Source: a virus
Length of the DNA stretch: 64,000 nucleotides
IMG/VR virus record: IMGVR_UViG_3300033553_000116
Coordinates: 50,247-114,246 of that record
Direction: 5' to 3' (one strand)
The notes under the pieces were generated by a model, which made no database searches, had not been told where the DNA came from, and saw nothing but the letters and a program-made list of their open reading frames with translations. Below are positions 15,382 through 24,056 of the stretch, in pieces. The stretch's first letter is position 1; the number at the start of each line of letters is the position of its first letter. A program made the position numbers and the translations under genes.

Positions 15382-15957
15382 ATGGTTGGGAAGATTATTA
15401 ATATATTAGAAGGTGTGTTGTACTATACTGGTATTGGAGCGAGAGCTACTCCTCAGTGGGCTTTAACTATGATGACTGAAATCGCTAGGCAACTTAGCTT
15501 GGAAGGTCACGTACTAAGGTCAGGGGGCGCACCTGGTGCAGACAGTGCCTTTGAGTATGGTCATGCTGGGAATATGGAAATCTTTTTACCATGGGATGGT
15601 TTCGAAAAGAAATACATTGGTGAAAATCCAGATATCTATATAGTTCCAGAGAAGGCTGTGCCTAGAGTAGTTTATAATAGAGCGTGGGAAATGGCTAGAG
15701 ATATACACCCTAACTGGAGTGCTGTATCTCAAGGTGTTTCTAAGATGCATGTTAGAAATGTATTTCAGATATTAGGTTATGATTTGGATACACCGTCTAC
15801 GGTAGTAGTCTTTTGGGCACCTGAGCGTAATGGGGTTGTAGCTGGTGGTACAGCTACTGCTATTCATTTGGCTAGAGCACATGGCATACCTACATTTAAT
15901 TTGAACAATCCTGAACAACTGGATATTGTTAGAAGACGATTTGGAATTGCTGCGTAA
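15382..15957 (+). CDS. SLOG/DprA-like protein
   Basis: 191 residues. YYTGIGARATPQWALTMM, LRSGGAPGADSAFEYG and FLPWDGF are the hallmark motifs of the phage branch of the SLOG (DprA/LOG-like) Rossmann superfamily, which binds nucleotides or nucleotide-derived ligands. The function in phages is unknown. The start is uncertain: the good ribosome binding site AAAAGGAG points to ATG 15375, which opens only an eight-codon frame (MRDGWEDY), and the gene's own ATG at 15382 overlaps it. This may be a short regulatory leader peptide or a recent frame change. Confidence 0.8.
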   Translation: MVGKIINILEGVLYYTGIGARATPQWALTMMTEIARQLSLEGHVLRSGGAPGADSAFEYGHAGNMEIFLPWDGFEKKYIGENPDIYIVPEKAVPRVVYNRAWEMARDIHPNWSAVSQGVSKMHVRNVFQILGYDLDTPSTVVVFWAPERNGVVAGGTATAIHLARAHGIPTFNLNNPEQLDIVRRRFGIAA

Positions 15958-15964
15958 CATAAAT

Positions 15965-15995
15965 GAGAGAGTCCTTGCGGACTCTCTCTTATGCT
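15965..15995. terminator. Bidirectional terminator with TTATGC tail
   Basis: Perfect 10-base stem GAGAGAGTCC / GGACTCTCTC followed by TTATGC and a T run; ACATAAA precedes it. It separates converging genes at 15957 and 16010. Confidence 0.85.
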
Positions 15996-16009
15996 ATTTT
16001 TTTTTTATC

Positions 16010-17782
16010 TTAGAACAACAAAGCAATACTAAATGCTTCGAAAGAACTTACGTTAGTAATGATTACTGTGTTAGCATCTAATACTTGCATATTGCGAGTT
16101 GAACTAGGACTGAATGCAGTCATCGGTACTGAGTCTTTATTAATACCAGACCAGCTAGACGGAATCTTACCCAAACCGTGTGTGATTTTGATAGAGGAAT
16201 CAGAATACTCTTTAATAATTGTTACACCAGCTGGAGCAGCGAAAGCCAAAGTTGTAAATGAAGTAACATCAACAGTTACTCTAACTACTTCAGATAGAAT
16301 TTCCATATCTCCAGAACCTAAGATTGGAGTACCGTTAATTGTTTTAACATTGGTACCACTAATCAAGGTTGCTTGCTTACTAGCTAATGCTGCTACAAGT
16401 CCAGAGATATAATCAATTGTTTCAGAGACAGGCTTAGAATAAACAGTATCTGTAAACACTGCACCAGCGGGAACATTAGATAGAACAGTCTTAGAGTTAA
16501 CTGTAGCTGCGTTAACACCTAAGGCATCAATCTCAGCTTTAGTCTGGTCACCAGTAGCGCCAGCTTCAATACCACCTAACTTAGACTTCTCAACAGTAGT
16601 GTAGTCATTAGTTGATAATGCTTTACCAGCTACAACATCCACTTTGCCTGAAAGTGCTGCAGTTAATCCAGCGATACTATTGATACTTAATGAAGATAAA
16701 GTATTTGCATTAATTTTAATGAAGTCAACAACTTCTTGTAATGTATCAAGTGTAGTATCACCTGAAGTTAAAACTGATTGAAGTAATTGAACATCAGTAA
16801 TGATATCAGCAATGTCAGGTGCTTCTAATTTAGCAGCTAGTTCTAAAGTCAAGTTTGAAATATATGAGATAGGTTCAGCTGTAGGTTTAGTGTAAATTGT
16901 ATCAGTGAACAATGCATTAATCGGTACATTAATGTCAACAGTCTTTCCGTTAACAGTATCAGCATCTACACCAAGTGCATCTATATCTAATTTAGTTTGG
17001 TCTGCAGTAGCACCCGCTTCGATGGCTGTTAGTTTAGACTTCTCTGCAGTTGTATAATCGTTAGCTGATAAACCTTTACCTACGATTATGTCTACCTTAC
17101 CAGATAAAGCAGCAGCCAAACCGGCGATGTTAGCAATGCCCATTGTATCTAAAGTAGTTCTATTAACTTTAATAAAGTCAACTAACTCTTGTAGATCATT
17201 AAGTGCAACATCATTAGTTGTTAGTACTAAGTTAATGTTATCAACAGTACTTTGTACTGCGGCAAGATCACTGGTTGTAATAGCGTCAGCAAGGAGAGCT
17301 GTCAATCCTGTAATTTTGTCAACTGCAATAGTAGGGATCTGTGCAGGGGCAAAAAGGCCCTGAGTGATAACGCTAGCATTATCGCCACCAAATCCACGAT
17401 CGGCATTAAACAGCTGTGCAATCTGACCAATCTCAGAGGCAATTAGTACAGCATTCCAGTGCGGAGTTACTACACCGTTAACCGGCGTTACCACAGCACC
17501 ACGACTTACATTACCAAGTTCTGGAGCTACATCGGCTGAAGGGGTCTTAGTGTGTTTAAGTGATGTTAAAAACGTATTGCCAGTAGCAATTACTACTGCC
17601 GTTACTTCCCAAATATTACCACTTGGACTGAAAACAAAATCACCGACTTCGATAGGGTTAGCAGTTGAGTTCTCACCCACTTTATATTTAACGGTTACTT
17701 TAATGCCATCCCACGCAAGTGTGGTGTTATTAAAGACTTGATTACCATCAAATGGTAAAATACTTATTCCTGAATTAATCAT
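16010..17782 (-). CDS. Long tail fibre with shared N-terminal and C-terminal modules
   Basis: 590 residues. The N-terminal module (MINSGISILPFDGNQVF... to about residue 120) is shared with the proteins at 54596 and 57364 and probably fixes the fibre to the tail. The middle holds two long repeats (LSGKVD...DYTT.EKSKL..IEAGAT.DQTK.. IDALGV, then a TDT.Y.KP segment), typical of trimeric fibre shafts. The last 90 residues (KEYSDSSIKITHGLGK ... RNMQVLDANTVIITNVSSF) are a domain found again at 47176 (three times) and 56832. AAGGAAG precedes the start. Its upstream region holds the palindrome with a TTTTATGTA motif. Confidence 0.85.
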   Translation of the reverse strand: MINSGISILPFDGNQVFNNTTLAWDGIKVTVKYKVGENSTANPIEVGDFVFSPSGNIWEVTAVVIATGNTFLTSLKHTKTPSADVAPELGNVSRGAVVTPVNGVVTPHWNAVLIASEIGQIAQLFNADRGFGGDNASVITQGLFAPAQIPTIAVDKITGLTALLADAITTSDLAAVQSTVDNINLVLTTNDVALNDLQELVDFIKVNRTTLDTMGIANIAGLAAALSGKVDIIVGKGLSANDYTTAEKSKLTAIEAGATADQTKLDIDALGVDADTVNGKTVDINVPINALFTDTIYTKPTAEPISYISNLTLELAAKLEAPDIADIITDVQLLQSVLTSGDTTLDTLQEVVDFIKINANTLSSLSINSIAGLTAALSGKVDVVAGKALSTNDYTTVEKSKLGGIEAGATGDQTKAEIDALGVNAATVNSKTVLSNVPAGAVFTDTVYSKPVSETIDYISGLVAALASKQATLISGTNVKTINGTPILGSGDMEILSEVVRVTVDVTSFTTLAFAAPAGVTIIKEYSDSSIKITHGLGKIPSSWSGINKDSVPMTAFSPSSTRNMQVLDANTVIITNVSSFEAFSIALLF

Positions 17783-17820
17783 ACAACTTCCTTTATTTAT
17801 TAAACCTAAGTCATTATTTG

Positions 17821-17836
17821 TTTTATGTACATAAAA
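17821..17836. promoter_or_regulatory. Palindromic bidirectional promoter-like element
   Basis: TTTTATGTACATAAAA is a perfect 16-base palindrome made of two head-to-head TTTTATGTA motifs, between the minus-strand tail fibre and thymidylate kinase. On the minus strand it reads CTGATTTTATGTA, identical over 13 bases to the motif before the gene at 29672. Confidence 0.6.
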
Positions 17837-17913
17837 TCAGTTTCAATATGAGTAAAATCATAGAGCCTATGGATAAACTATGTAGAAAAAATTAACCACA
17901 TAAAGGGATAAAC

Positions 17914-18576
17914 ATGTTTATTGTAATTGAGGGAACAGATGGTTCGGGGAAAACTACTATAGCTAAACGATTAGTAGCAGAGTTTGAAAAGGGTAATGAA
18001 AAGGTAGTACACACTAGGGAGTTAGGTGGCTGCGGATTAAGTGAGAAGATTCGTAGATTGGTAATTGAAAATAGGGACAATGACTGTAATACTGATTTAA
18101 TGTTAGCATTTGCAGCGAGAAACGAACATGTAACGAAAGTTATCCTACCTCACTTACTGGCTGACCACGTAGTAATATCTGAAAGATTTGCTGATAGCAC
18201 ATTCGCATATCAAGTTAGAGGCTCTGGAGCGGATGAAGATTTATTCCATCATCTAGAAGCACAGATTAGTAAAATACTACCACCGCCTCTTACTATCTAT
18301 TTATCCATTGATCCTAAGTTGGCACATGAGCGCATGAGTCTTAGGAATGTTGAACTAGATAAGTTCGAAGAGAATGATGAGCTGCTTGAAGATATAGACG
18401 ATGCTTACAATGAACGTATCTACGCTGACCGTGAAAGGTTCATAATCATCGATGCAAGTCAGACAATTGAGGAAATGATGGCTCAAATAATTCCTGCAGT
18501 TTCAGCCAGACGAGATGCATGTACATATGGTGCTTTTTGTAAAGAAGAAGCAAAAAAATACAATATAATAGGTTAG
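17914..18576 (+). CDS. tmk: Thymidylate kinase
   Basis: Phosphorylates dTMP to dTDP with ATP. 220 residues, normal size. Walker A GTDGSGKTT lies at residues 7-15, the ERFADST segment corresponds to the DRY/H motif that contacts dTMP, and a YLSIDPKLAHERMSLR lid-type region follows. The C-terminal 25 residues (RRDACTYGAFCKEEAKK) are an addition with two Cys. AAAGGGATAAAC is the ribosome binding site. It works with thymidylate synthase, DHFR and NrdA encoded nearby. Confidence 0.93.
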   Translation: MFIVIEGTDGSGKTTIAKRLVAEFEKGNEKVVHTRELGGCGLSEKIRRLVIENRDNDCNTDLMLAFAARNEHVTKVILPHLLADHVVISERFADSTFAYQVRGSGADEDLFHHLEAQISKILPPPLTIYLSIDPKLAHERMSLRNVELDKFEENDELLEDIDDAYNERIYADRERFIIIDASQTIEEMMAQIIPAVSARRDACTYGAFCKEEAKKYNIIG

Positions 18577-18719
18577 CTAAAAGTACTTTTGGGGAGACTA
18601 TATATTCTGTTCAAAAAGGGGGGTTTTACATTTTCAGGCTACAGGCTAGTTTTTAAAAAATAAGAATAACAATAGAAAAAATAAACTACACTAACTTACC
18701 AAATATTGGAGTTTTTTTA

Positions 18720-20981
18720 ATGGTACAAAAAGTAACAAAGCGTGATGGCTCGCTAGAAGCCATCGACCTAGATAAGATACACAGAGTTATTACTTGGGCA
18801 GCCGAAGGTTTAGAAAACGTTTCAGTTTCAGCAGTAGAATTAAGTTCACATATTCAGTTTTACCCAGAGATGACAACATCAGATATCCATGAGACACTCA
18901 CTAAGTCTGCAGCGGATCTAATCTCTGAAAAAGTACCTGATTACCAACACCTAGCAGCACGCCTAGCTATATTCCATTTACGTAAAAGAGCCTACGGGTT
19001 GTTTACACCTCCATCATTGTTTGAACATGTTAACAAGATGACTAATGCCGGGTTATATGACTCACAGATTATGGAAGACTTCACAAAGTCTGACATGGCT
19101 GAACTAGATGCATACATTGATCATGATCGTGATATGAACTTTAGTTACGCTGCGGTTAAGCAACTGGAAGGTAAGTACTTAGTACAAAACCGAGTTAGTG
19201 GTAAGATATATGAGTCTCCTCAATTTATCTATATGCTGATCCCTATGTGCCTCTTTGCACATTACCCGGCCAATACACGTTTAGGATATATTAAGCGCTT
19301 CTATGATGCTTCCTCGTTGTTTAAACTATCTTTACCGACGCCTATCATGTCTGGTGTACGTACTCCAACTAGACAGTTCAGTTCTTGTGTATTAATTGAA
19401 GGCGATGATTCATTAGATTCAATCAACGCTACATCCTCCGCTATCATTAAGTATGTTTCTCAACGAGCAGGCATTGGTGTTAACGTAGGTCGCATTCGTG
19501 CATTGGGTAGTCACATTCGTGGAGGTGAAGCTTATCACACAGGAATGATTCCATTCATTAAACATTTCCAGACAGCGGTTAAGTCATGTAGTCAGGGTGG
19601 AGTTCGTGGGGGTGCTGCAACACTATTCTTCCCTATGTGGCATTTAGAAATTGAATCTCTAATCGTTCTTAAGAACAACCGTGGTGTTGAAGAGAATCGT
19701 GCACGTCACTTAGACTATGCTGTACAGTTTAATAAGCTGATGTATACTAGAATGATTAAGGGTGAGAACATTACCTTATTCAGTCCTTCTGATGTACCTG
19801 GTCTATACGAGGCATTCTTTGCTGATCAAGATGAGTTTGAAAGACTATACAGAATCTATGAAGCAGATCCAAAGATTCGTAAGAAGTCTGTTAAGTCAAT
19901 CGATCTATTTACTAACATTGCACAAGAGCGAGCACAGACTGGACGTATCTACGTACAGAACGTTGACCATTGTAATACACATAGCCCGTTTAACCCATCT
20001 AAGGCTCCAGTACGTCAATCTAACTTGTGTCTTGAGATTGCATTACCAACTGCACCAATGAAGGAGCATGATGATCCAGAAGGCGAAATCGCATTATGTA
20101 CATTGTCTGCATTTAACTTAGGTGCTATGGAAAGCTTAGACGATCTAGCTGACTTATCAGACTTAGTTGTTCGTGCTCTAGATAGTCTATTAGATTACCA
20201 AGACTACCCAATGGAAGCAGCTCGACGCTCTAGTCAGGGTCGTAGAACATTAGGTGTAGGTATAACTAACTTAGCGTACTACTTAGCTAAGAATGGTGTT
20301 AGGTATTCTGATGGTTCTGCTAATGGTTTAGTACATCGTACTATGGAAGCTATCCAATATAACTTATTGGTTGCATCTAAGAACCTAGCAATTGAGTTAG
20401 GTCGTTGTGATTACTATGACGATACTACTTATGCAGATGGGTTATTACCTATCGATACTTATAAGCGTGATTTAGATGCTGTTTGTAATGAGCCATTGCA
20501 CTTTGATTGGGAGGCGTTACGTGGTGAGATAGCTACACACGGTTTACGTAACTCTACATTAACTGCATTGATGCCTTGTGAGACTTCTTCACAGATTACT
20601 AACTCTACTAATGGTATTGAACCACCACGTGGGTTTGTTACTATTAAGGCTTCTAAGGATGGACTATTGAAACAGGTTGTACCTGAGTTCAAACGTCTTC
20701 GTGGTCAATATGAACTACTATGGAACATTCCTGATAATAAAGGATATATACAGTTAGTAGGTATAATGCAGAAGTTTACCGATCAGGCAATTTCCGCTAA
20801 TACCAATTACGACCCTGTACGTTTCGCAGAAGAAAAGGTACCTATTAAACTCGTACTCCAGGACATGCTGTATGCGTATAAGCTTGGACTGAAGACATTG
20901 TATTACCATAACACCCGAGATGGCGCTGGTAGCGATGAAGAGGAAGATGACGGATGTGCCGGTGGTGCATGTAAGTTATAA
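18720..20981 (+). CDS. nrdA: Ribonucleotide reductase large subunit, class Ia
   Basis: Reduces ribonucleoside diphosphates to deoxy forms. 753 residues. An ATP-cone at the N-terminus (VTKRDGSLEAIDLDKIHRVI) is followed by the ten-stranded barrel with FSSCVLIEGDDSLDSI (first active-site Cys), NLCLEIALP (thiyl-radical Cys with Glu) and LCTLSAFNLG (third Cys). It ends DDGCAGGACKL, the mobile Cys-pair tail as in E. coli NrdA. No small subunit (NrdB) gene is visible in this window, so it should lie elsewhere or be supplied by the host. GGAGTTTTTTTA precedes the start. Confidence 0.96.
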   Translation: MVQKVTKRDGSLEAIDLDKIHRVITWAAEGLENVSVSAVELSSHIQFYPEMTTSDIHETLTKSAADLISEKVPDYQHLAARLAIFHLRKRAYGLFTPPSLFEHVNKMTNAGLYDSQIMEDFTKSDMAELDAYIDHDRDMNFSYAAVKQLEGKYLVQNRVSGKIYESPQFIYMLIPMCLFAHYPANTRLGYIKRFYDASSLFKLSLPTPIMSGVRTPTRQFSSCVLIEGDDSLDSINATSSAIIKYVSQRAGIGVNVGRIRALGSHIRGGEAYHTGMIPFIKHFQTAVKSCSQGGVRGGAATLFFPMWHLEIESLIVLKNNRGVEENRARHLDYAVQFNKLMYTRMIKGENITLFSPSDVPGLYEAFFADQDEFERLYRIYEADPKIRKKSVKSIDLFTNIAQERAQTGRIYVQNVDHCNTHSPFNPSKAPVRQSNLCLEIALPTAPMKEHDDPEGEIALCTLSAFNLGAMESLDDLADLSDLVVRALDSLLDYQDYPMEAARRSSQGRRTLGVGITNLAYYLAKNGVRYSDGSANGLVHRTMEAIQYNLLVASKNLAIELGRCDYYDDTTYADGLLPIDTYKRDLDAVCNEPLHFDWEALRGEIATHGLRNSTLTALMPCETSSQITNSTNGIEPPRGFVTIKASKDGLLKQVVPEFKRLRGQYELLWNIPDNKGYIQLVGIMQKFTDQAISANTNYDPVRFAEEKVPIKLVLQDMLYAYKLGLKTLYYHNTRDGAGSDEEEDDGCAGGACKL

Positions 20982-20991
20982 TTAAGTAATG

Positions 20992-21021
20992 GGTGGAGTG
21001 ATTCGTCACTCCTCCTTTATG
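20992..21021 (+). terminator. Hairpin terminator with TTTATGC tail
   Basis: GGAGTG/CACTCC stem, extended beyond a mismatch, followed by TCCTTTATGCCCC. It ends the nrdA unit. Confidence 0.75.
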
Positions 21022-21098
21022 CCCCTAACAGTAAAAGAAAACATGAGTAAACTATTTATTAGAGAGTGGTTTTAATTTCAAATGAAGAGAGAGTAGCA

Positions 21099-21374
21099 AT
21101 GAATGAAGAAAAAGTAGTAATGGCGGAAGAAGGTAAAAATAGTGAATTAAGTGATGCGGTGTCACCACTTTTCCGTAAGATCCAAAATATGACTGATGGA
21201 CAAACAGCTGAATATCACTTAGGGTTTGTTGACGGCATTCGAGGAGTTAAGCGGACGGATGCATTGAGAGGATATCGAGGAAAGACCTATTCGGCACTCT
21301 ATCAATTTAAAAAGGGTTATAAAGCCGGTACCACCCAACATAGTACATTGAGTGCTTTGGTAGGAAACCAGTAA
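21099..21374 (+). CDS. Small RMF-like protein
   Basis: 91 residues from ATG 21099 (GAGAGAG upstream; an earlier GTG at 21066 is not supported). The C-terminal half, AEYHLGFVDGIRGVKRTDALRGYRGKTYSALYQFKKGYKAG, has the pattern of paired G-F/Y-x-x-G turns found in ribosome modulation factor and similar small phage proteins. A second such protein is at 26804. A ribosome-binding role is suggested only by this pattern. Confidence 0.6.
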   Translation: MNEEKVVMAEEGKNSELSDAVSPLFRKIQNMTDGQTAEYHLGFVDGIRGVKRTDALRGYRGKTYSALYQFKKGYKAGTTQHSTLSALVGNQ

Positions 21375-21391
21375 ATAAAAAAAGCATAAAA

Positions 21392-21419
21392 AGACTCACC
21401 CATTGCGGGTGAGTCTATG
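21392..21419 (+). terminator. Hairpin terminator flanked by GCATAA and TATGC
   Basis: AGACTCACCC / GGGTGAGTCT perfect stem; GCATAAAA on the 5' side and TATGC on the 3' side mirror each other. Confidence 0.85.
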
Positions 21420-21490
21420 CCATTAAAAACATTGTAAAATAAAGGAGTAATAAAATGTTCTATAACATGTTATTATTTATTGGAGTTTAT

Positions 21491-21520
21491 TTCACACCTA
21501 TATTACTAATATGAATAATA
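21491..21520 (+). promoter_or_regulatory. phiKZ-type early promoter
   Basis: TATATTAC at 21499-21506 within TTCACACCTATATTACTAAT; identical to the 9807 copy for 15 bases through the core. It lies 33 bases before the gene at 21540. Confidence 0.75.
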
Positions 21521-21539
21521 ATCCTACTGGAATTTACCT

Positions 21540-21746
21540 ATGTGGCATTCAGAAACACGAGAGCGCGGTATTACTATAGAAGGACTATCGCCGTATAACC
21601 CTAATAAACTTATGAGGTTTAGACTCACTAAACTACAAGCATATATGGTATCTGTTAAAACCAATGTAACCAATCCACAAACTGGCGGCCACTATGGTAG
21701 ACATGCACCATTGCCCCCACTACCATTAAAAGTATATGGTATTTAG
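21540..21746 (+). CDS. Small unknown protein, probable early gene
   Basis: 68 residues, Arg-, Pro- and Gly-rich, ending LPPLPLKVYGI. The ribosome binding site (CTGGAA) is modest. The position directly after an early promoter suggests expression at the onset of infection. No domain is recognised. Confidence 0.65.
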   Translation: MWHSETRERGITIEGLSPYNPNKLMRFRLTKLQAYMVSVKTNVTNPQTGGHYGRHAPLPPLPLKVYGI

Positions 21747-21776
21747 AATGAATCAGTAATTAAGGATAAAAATTAA

Positions 21777-22718
21777 ATGACAGTCCCACACATAAAAACC
21801 GTACCTAAAGCAGATACATCAGCGCTTGATAAAATAGATAAGATTTTATATAGTAGACTAATAGAGCAAGCACAGAGTCCTAGAGATACTGATGAACTCA
21901 CATTAATAAAGCCTACGGTTAGACAGCCGATAGTACATTTGGACGGTGCAGTAAAGGAAATAGACACCCTAGTTATACATGCAGGTAAGAAAATTACCAG
22001 TATTAAACTATGGCCACAGCTATTCATTCAGCACAGTAGTGGCGATACAATAGAAAGCTATGTAGTTCCAGCTGATGGGTCATTATTATTCGGCACTGTA
22101 TTAAGTTTCGATGCAGCAATGGAAACCATTGTTACACTTTGCTTTATTGATGCTGATTACCCTCAGAAGAGAGTACTTAGAGTCTGGGAAGTAATAGATG
22201 GTGTAATTACCCTTATGACTGAATTGAAGCCACCAACAGTTAATGACTTTTCATTAAGAACAGATCTACATCAAGGACCTGGTAAGATAGCTACCTTATT
22301 CAATAAGTTATTTAAACGATCACTTAATGTATCTGTTAAAAAGGCTACCATGAGTAAAAATGGTACAGGACTTGTAGTGGCTGCTTTTCTATCAGGTGGC
22401 AAGAATGGCGTAGGTGAGTATATAGTTTACTCCTATGACTTAACGGCGTATAAGCGATCTAGAGCAATGCCGCTAAATAACCAGGCATCTATTATCGGGT
22501 ACTATGACATACCAGATATGGCAATATCAGATAATGGCGATACGACAATAGTTTTAAATGATACAGATGTCATAGTAGGTATCACTGGTTCCGGTGACAG
22601 ATTCTGGGATTGGCATGCTTATTGTAACAGGGATGGTGTTGAAATTACATCGTTTTATTTAGACTACCCTAACTCTACCTGGGAGACAATTATACAAAAG
22701 ACTATTCCAGCACTATAA
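21777..22718 (+). CDS. Unknown 313-residue protein
   Basis: AAGGATAAAAATTAA precedes ATG 21777. The N-terminal 40 residues are helical and polar; the rest is beta-rich with repeated short strands (VVPADGSLLFGTVLSFD, GTGLVVAAFLSGGKNG, NGDTTIVLNDTDVIVGITGSG), which could be a beta-propeller or carbohydrate-binding fold. It belongs to the early-promoter unit starting near 21500, so a host-interaction role is as likely as a virion role. No family is recognised. Confidence 0.8.
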   Translation: MTVPHIKTVPKADTSALDKIDKILYSRLIEQAQSPRDTDELTLIKPTVRQPIVHLDGAVKEIDTLVIHAGKKITSIKLWPQLFIQHSSGDTIESYVVPADGSLLFGTVLSFDAAMETIVTLCFIDADYPQKRVLRVWEVIDGVITLMTELKPPTVNDFSLRTDLHQGPGKIATLFNKLFKRSLNVSVKKATMSKNGTGLVVAAFLSGGKNGVGEYIVYSYDLTAYKRSRAMPLNNQASIIGYYDIPDMAISDNGDTTIVLNDTDVIVGITGSGDRFWDWHAYCNRDGVEITSFYLDYPNSTWETIIQKTIPAL

Positions 22719-22739
22719 TTAAATATCAAAGGATCTAAA

Positions 22740-22814
22740 ATGACAGTTTTAAACGATACAATGATTAAAGAACCATCAGTACATACGACTAACTATATCG
22801 GGAGTTTTATCTAA
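22740..22814 (+). CDS. Putative 24-residue peptide coupled to next gene
   Basis: AAAGGATCTAAA precedes ATG 22740, which opens a frame of 24 codons (MTVLNDTMIKEPSVHTTNYI then GSFI). Its stop overlaps the next ATG (TAATG at 22812-22816). The good ribosome binding site and overlap suggest a real small gene or a translational leader. Confidence 0.5.
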   Translation: MTVLNDTMIKEPSVHTTNYIGSFI

Positions 22815-23752
22815 TGAAAAAGTTAATAGAATTAAACGTTACTGCTAAGGTAAAGTTACTTAATGGTAAGTTAGGTATTACTACTGTAAATTTAAAAGCA
22901 GCTCGTAAGTATTTGGTAGGTGAGAGAACTACAGCAAAGGGGTATAAGAAATTAGCTGAAGAGACACTAGCCATTAAAATGGCTGAGTCTTATCCTAAGG
23001 TTATGTCCTATACCTTGACAGGCATACGGTACAAGATTTTAAATGGGGTCCCTAAAGTTCGTAGGAGAAGTGTACCACTATGGATTAAAGATTGTCGAAC
23101 AGGAGCGGTAGTTAAATATGATCGCATTGGAGATGCGGCACTGGCCATTGGTATGAAGAAGGACACATTATCAGGCGGTGTTTCAGTTGCTACCAAAACA
23201 ATAAGACAATCAAAATTTAGTAAATATTACGAAGTTTCCCTAAATGGTGTAGATTTTACATGCTCTGAAAATCCTGTTTTATTAAATGATTCTTTAGGTA
23301 TATTGCGTACAAATCCAAATGGCGGCAAAAAGAAACCAATAACTGTAGTTACTTTAATAACTAAGGAAGTTACAGAGTACTCATCAATCTTATCTGCCAG
23401 CAAAGCATTAAAGATAGATATGTCCGTCATTACTAGACTGGCTTCAAATGTAGCTATTAATAGACATAATTCTAATGGTAAGTCTGCCTTTTGGTACACT
23501 GAAGAATATATCCCAGGTGAGTCAGTTGCTAAAATTAAACGAAAGCGTGACTTCATGAGTATTCGTATAGAGGCAATATCGGTTACAGATGGTAAGAAAA
23601 CTATTCACAACACCATAAACACTGTATTAGAAAAGGAACATATAACCTATGATACATTTATTAGAAATCATTTAAATAGAGCCACACCTCTCAACGGTTT
23701 CTTATTTAGAACGTTGGGGTCAAGTTGTGAAATACCTAGCTTAGCAGCTTAA
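22814..23752 (+). CDS. NUMOD1-type DNA-binding protein without a nuclease domain
   Basis: 312 residues, very basic. Two segments, VPLWIKDCRTGAVVKYDRIGDAALAIG (residues 87-113) and KPITVVTLITKEVTEYSSILSASKALKID (174-202), follow the NUMOD1 pattern (a short beta part then a helix-turn-helix 'S..eAa..l.i') used by phage homing endonucleases to recognise DNA. No HNH or GIY-YIG nuclease motif is present. It could be a former endonuclease or a DNA-binding protein with another role. It starts within the stop of the 24-residue peptide. Confidence 0.6.
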   Translation: MKKLIELNVTAKVKLLNGKLGITTVNLKAARKYLVGERTTAKGYKKLAEETLAIKMAESYPKVMSYTLTGIRYKILNGVPKVRRRSVPLWIKDCRTGAVVKYDRIGDAALAIGMKKDTLSGGVSVATKTIRQSKFSKYYEVSLNGVDFTCSENPVLLNDSLGILRTNPNGGKKKPITVVTLITKEVTEYSSILSASKALKIDMSVITRLASNVAINRHNSNGKSAFWYTEEYIPGESVAKIKRKRDFMSIRIEAISVTDGKKTIHNTINTVLEKEHITYDTFIRNHLNRATPLNGFLFRTLGSSCEIPSLAA

Positions 23753-23775
23753 ATAAACAAATAAAGGATATTCGG

Positions 23776-24051
23776 ATGGAAACTAAAAATAGTAAACCCT
23801 CGAACATTATTAATTGGGTTATTGTTAAATCGGAAAATGATTTAAATCTACCACCAGAAACACCTTTGATATTGAAACTACATGAGAGAGAGCTGCCTGT
23901 AATAGTGACAACTGTATGGGAGCATTGCAACCCTATGATTGAACCATACTACCCGGATTATTTAGTGTTTGTAGATGGTGACGGGGAATATTTAGAAATA
24001 GAATACCACGATATTGAACAATGGGCTAAGCTACCACAACTAAAGGAATAA
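23776..24051 (+). CDS. Unknown 91-residue acidic protein
   Basis: AAAGGATATTC precedes ATG 23776. A small acidic alpha/beta protein with Trp and Pro; it ends five bases before dCTP deaminase, so the two are cotranscribed. No domain is recognised. Confidence 0.8.
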   Translation: METKNSKPSNIINWVIVKSENDLNLPPETPLILKLHERELPVIVTTVWEHCNPMIEPYYPDYLVFVDGDGEYLEIEYHDIEQWAKLPQLKE

Positions 24052-24056
24052 TTAAA

